DNA of 64,000 bases, from the NCBI GenBank assembly GCA_002633005.1, contig NMRA01000171.1, forward strand, positions 478,669 to 542,668, given 5' to 3'. The notes beneath the pieces are model-generated. The model did no database searches, was not told the origin of the DNA, and saw only the letters and a program-made list of their open reading frames with translations. This document shows, one piece after another, positions 62,601-64,000 of the stretch (position 1 is the first letter of the stretch; each line of letters opens with the position of its first letter). The DNA comes from Phoronis australis. Lineage: Eukaryota; Phoronida; Phoronidae. Made by a program: the position numbers and the translations under genes.

Positions 62601-63949
62601 GCAGGGCCTGCAAAACACTATTCATTCCATCAACTTGTGTTTCAGTTGGCAGAGTGGTGTTGTTGGCAAAGCCCAATCACACACTAATTATAGTGAGTTA
62701 GACTAAGTGCTGCTGGCAAGGTCTAGTGACAAAAACACCTCTCAGTCCACCTTTAGTAAACAATACACAACTGAGTTGTGATTCAGAGAGCTTTGCCAAC
62801 AGCATAGAATTGTTTATTAAAATGAGTTTGTAGTTGTCTAATTTAGAATCCAAAGAGTGCATTCAGCATGCCTTTAATCACATTTGCTTGTTACAGTTGG
62901 TAACTCACCAGGCGGGTCATCTTATGGCAGGGAAGCCTACTTCCCTGATGCGGTAAGTGGTTAGTTAGGCTTCTTCTAGGGATGTGCTCTGCAGCAGGTT
63001 TAAAGAATGATATTAAATTTCCACTTCTTTTTTGTAAAAGAAAAACGTAAAAGGAATTTGACTAAAAACCAGTATAATTTAAACTTTTTTATGCTCTTTC
63101 AACACTTTATTAAATGTTTTCACAATAACCAGAATTAAATATGGGATATTCAAAATTATGCTTGCATTTCTGATGGTGCCTCAACAAAATGGCCACCAAT
63201 GTTGAACAACATTAAACTTTACATCTCATTAATTTCCATTAAAAATTCAAATACATGCAGGGCTGCAATTTACAAAATGTTCCTATTTTGTGACATCTCT
63301 CTGTTGACAAAATTCTATTTGTGTGCTAAACTGTTGAATGTAAAGGAAAGAATGTCTTTAGTTTATGGCAAGAGGAAGGAAATCCTGAACAATCGGGCTG
63401 CTTAAAGTTTCTAGTTTTGAACAAGAAATATCATAAATTCGTGTAGTGTGCGGCCATCCCAAAGCTTTTGAGATAGTAATGGGGTACCGTGTTCAGAGAA
63501 GGGTGCACCACGCTCAAATTAAGTGGTCAAAAAGTAGTTCTCACAGGGCAAGACTTGGATTATTTATATCTATTTTATAGGAATTTTAAATTTGAGTACC
63601 ATTCAGGTGTATGTTTATTGAACTGAATGTGTGTTATGAATGTGACCAAGAGATGGATACAATGCAGAAAATGAAGTTGTGGCATCACTCAGATTGTTAT
63701 TGAAATTTTAATTTTTATGATTTACTGGACTGGCAGCTGGGTAATTTTTGTAGTTGCTCTTCAATATCTTAAACTATCCAGGAACTGTATGTATAATGCT
63801 TGTATTTTCTTCAGCTGCTGGATATGTGGCATCCATTAGAAAAAGCTCAGTACCCAGAATATTTTGCTCGACGAGAAAAACGCAAAGCAGAATATGTCGA
63901 GAGGTGGGAACAGAAATGGGGCGTAAAGGCGGAGCCTGATCACCATTGA
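56671..63949 (+). CDS. NDUFB9: NADH dehydrogenase 1 beta subcomplex subunit 9 (four exons)
   Basis: Exons: 56671-56774, 61122-61264, 62897-62952, 63815-63949. Borders are AAAG|GTTATT...TTTACAG|G, CAAT|GTAAGC...TTACAG|TT, GCG|GTAAGT...CTTCAG|C. Phases close and give 145 residues. The protein has LTHLSHAQRVCRLYKKACR (the LYR-type helix), RDRFEQNKNLRDM, LWKVQHPQP, NSPGGSSYGRE and WHPLEKAQYPEYFARRE, all in the order of human NDUFB9. NDUFB9 (LYRM3) is an accessory subunit of mitochondrial complex I on the matrix side of the membrane arm, bound with the acyl-carrier protein. The tail after the ARREKRK segment is shorter than in the human protein (179 residues). Introns 1 and 2 are filled with repeats. 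The gene shares a divergent promoter with the BTB gene. Confidence 0.93.
58180..58400. repeat. GGCTCAACATTAAC repeat with CTTGTCC/GGGCAAG hairpins
   Basis: GGGCTCAACATTAACTTTTT at 58184 begins a module with ACTTGTCCTTCGGGCAAGTA, then TTACTTGCCCGAAC and CACTTGCCCC. Its layout parallels those at 24134 and 30647. Located within the interior of the NDUFB9 intron 1 element. Confidence 0.45.
59760..59870. repeat. GGGCGTCC repeat module
   Basis: The octamer GGGCGTCC occurs three times, and GGGCGTCCAAATGGACGCCC (59843-59862) is a 20-bp inverted repeat with an AAAT centre. The context is similar in design to the other hairpin-bearing modules in this window. Confidence 0.5.
61870..62030. repeat. About 50-bp tandem repeat, three units, NDUFB9 intron 2
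   Basis: GAGCTAAAGTTATTTCAAAA...TCTCAAC...CATAATATCATTGCC occurs three times in direct succession, with small internal deletions in the second and third units. Confidence 0.85.
62470..62760. repeat. Minisatellite of about 65 bp units, NDUFB9 intron 2
   Basis: Four to five units share TGAGTGGTGTTGGCA, GGGCC(T/A), AAACACTATTCA and TTTCAGT. Divergence increases towards the right, where the unit reads AAGTGCTGCTGGCAAGG. Confidence 0.8.
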
Positions 63950-64000
63950 TAGACAGTTAATAGACTGTTGCTTTGTATTGGAATTAGTCTTCACTCAGAA

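Noticed and set aside
62470-62760. CRISPR-like regular array
   Set aside because: The units are contiguous imperfect tandem repeats with no unique spacers, in an animal gene intron.

Overview
The window is animal nuclear DNA. Coding exons are short and separated by introns with GT/AG borders and matching phases. Proteins are of metazoan families, there are no operons, and most of the non-coding DNA is degraded mobile elements. The repeat content and gene structure suggest a marine invertebrate, but the species cannot be fixed from the sequence. Only splice models whose reading frame closes across the junctions were accepted.

Left third (1-22.9 kb). A decayed non-LTR retrotransposon lies at about 2.1-3.3 kb. 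A complete two-exon RCC1L gene (mitochondrial RCC1-like protein) follows at 4219-8065 (+). A BEL/Pao-type retrotransposon relic is at about 10.5-10.8 kb. A partial arrestin-fold gene lies on the minus strand at 13.8-16.0 kb. The rest holds small inverted-repeat elements, including one family with clear 5-bp target duplications, and tandem duplications.

Middle (22.9-45 kb). A 5.4-kb symmetrical foldback-like structure fills 22.9-28.3 kb. A head-to-head pair of retroelement GIY-YIG-tail fragments follows at 29.0-29.9 kb. A large C2H2 zinc-finger gene resembling ZNF341 then runs from about 30.6 to 40.3 kb (+), seven exons, about 1099 residues and 18 fingers. Its 3' end is repeated immediately downstream across a single N, which looks like an assembly or haplotype duplication.

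Right third (45-64 kb). A BTB/C2H2 zinc-finger gene occupies 45.1-55.8 kb on the minus strand (eight coding exons, 656 residues, ten fingers), tail to tail with the ZNF341-like gene. A TTAA-flanked transposon with a sequencing gap sits about 40 bp from one of its splice donors. Head to head with it, sharing a roughly 0.9-kb promoter interval, is a complete four-exon NDUFB9 gene (56671-63949, +), an accessory subunit of respiratory complex I. NDUFB9 intron 1 holds another foldback-like pair built on a CTATCGATAG tandem motif.

The genes form no shared pathway. Two (RCC1L, NDUFB9) serve mitochondrial translation and respiration and two are zinc-finger regulators. The most unusual parts are the foldback structures and a multi-copy element family with a terminal hairpin.
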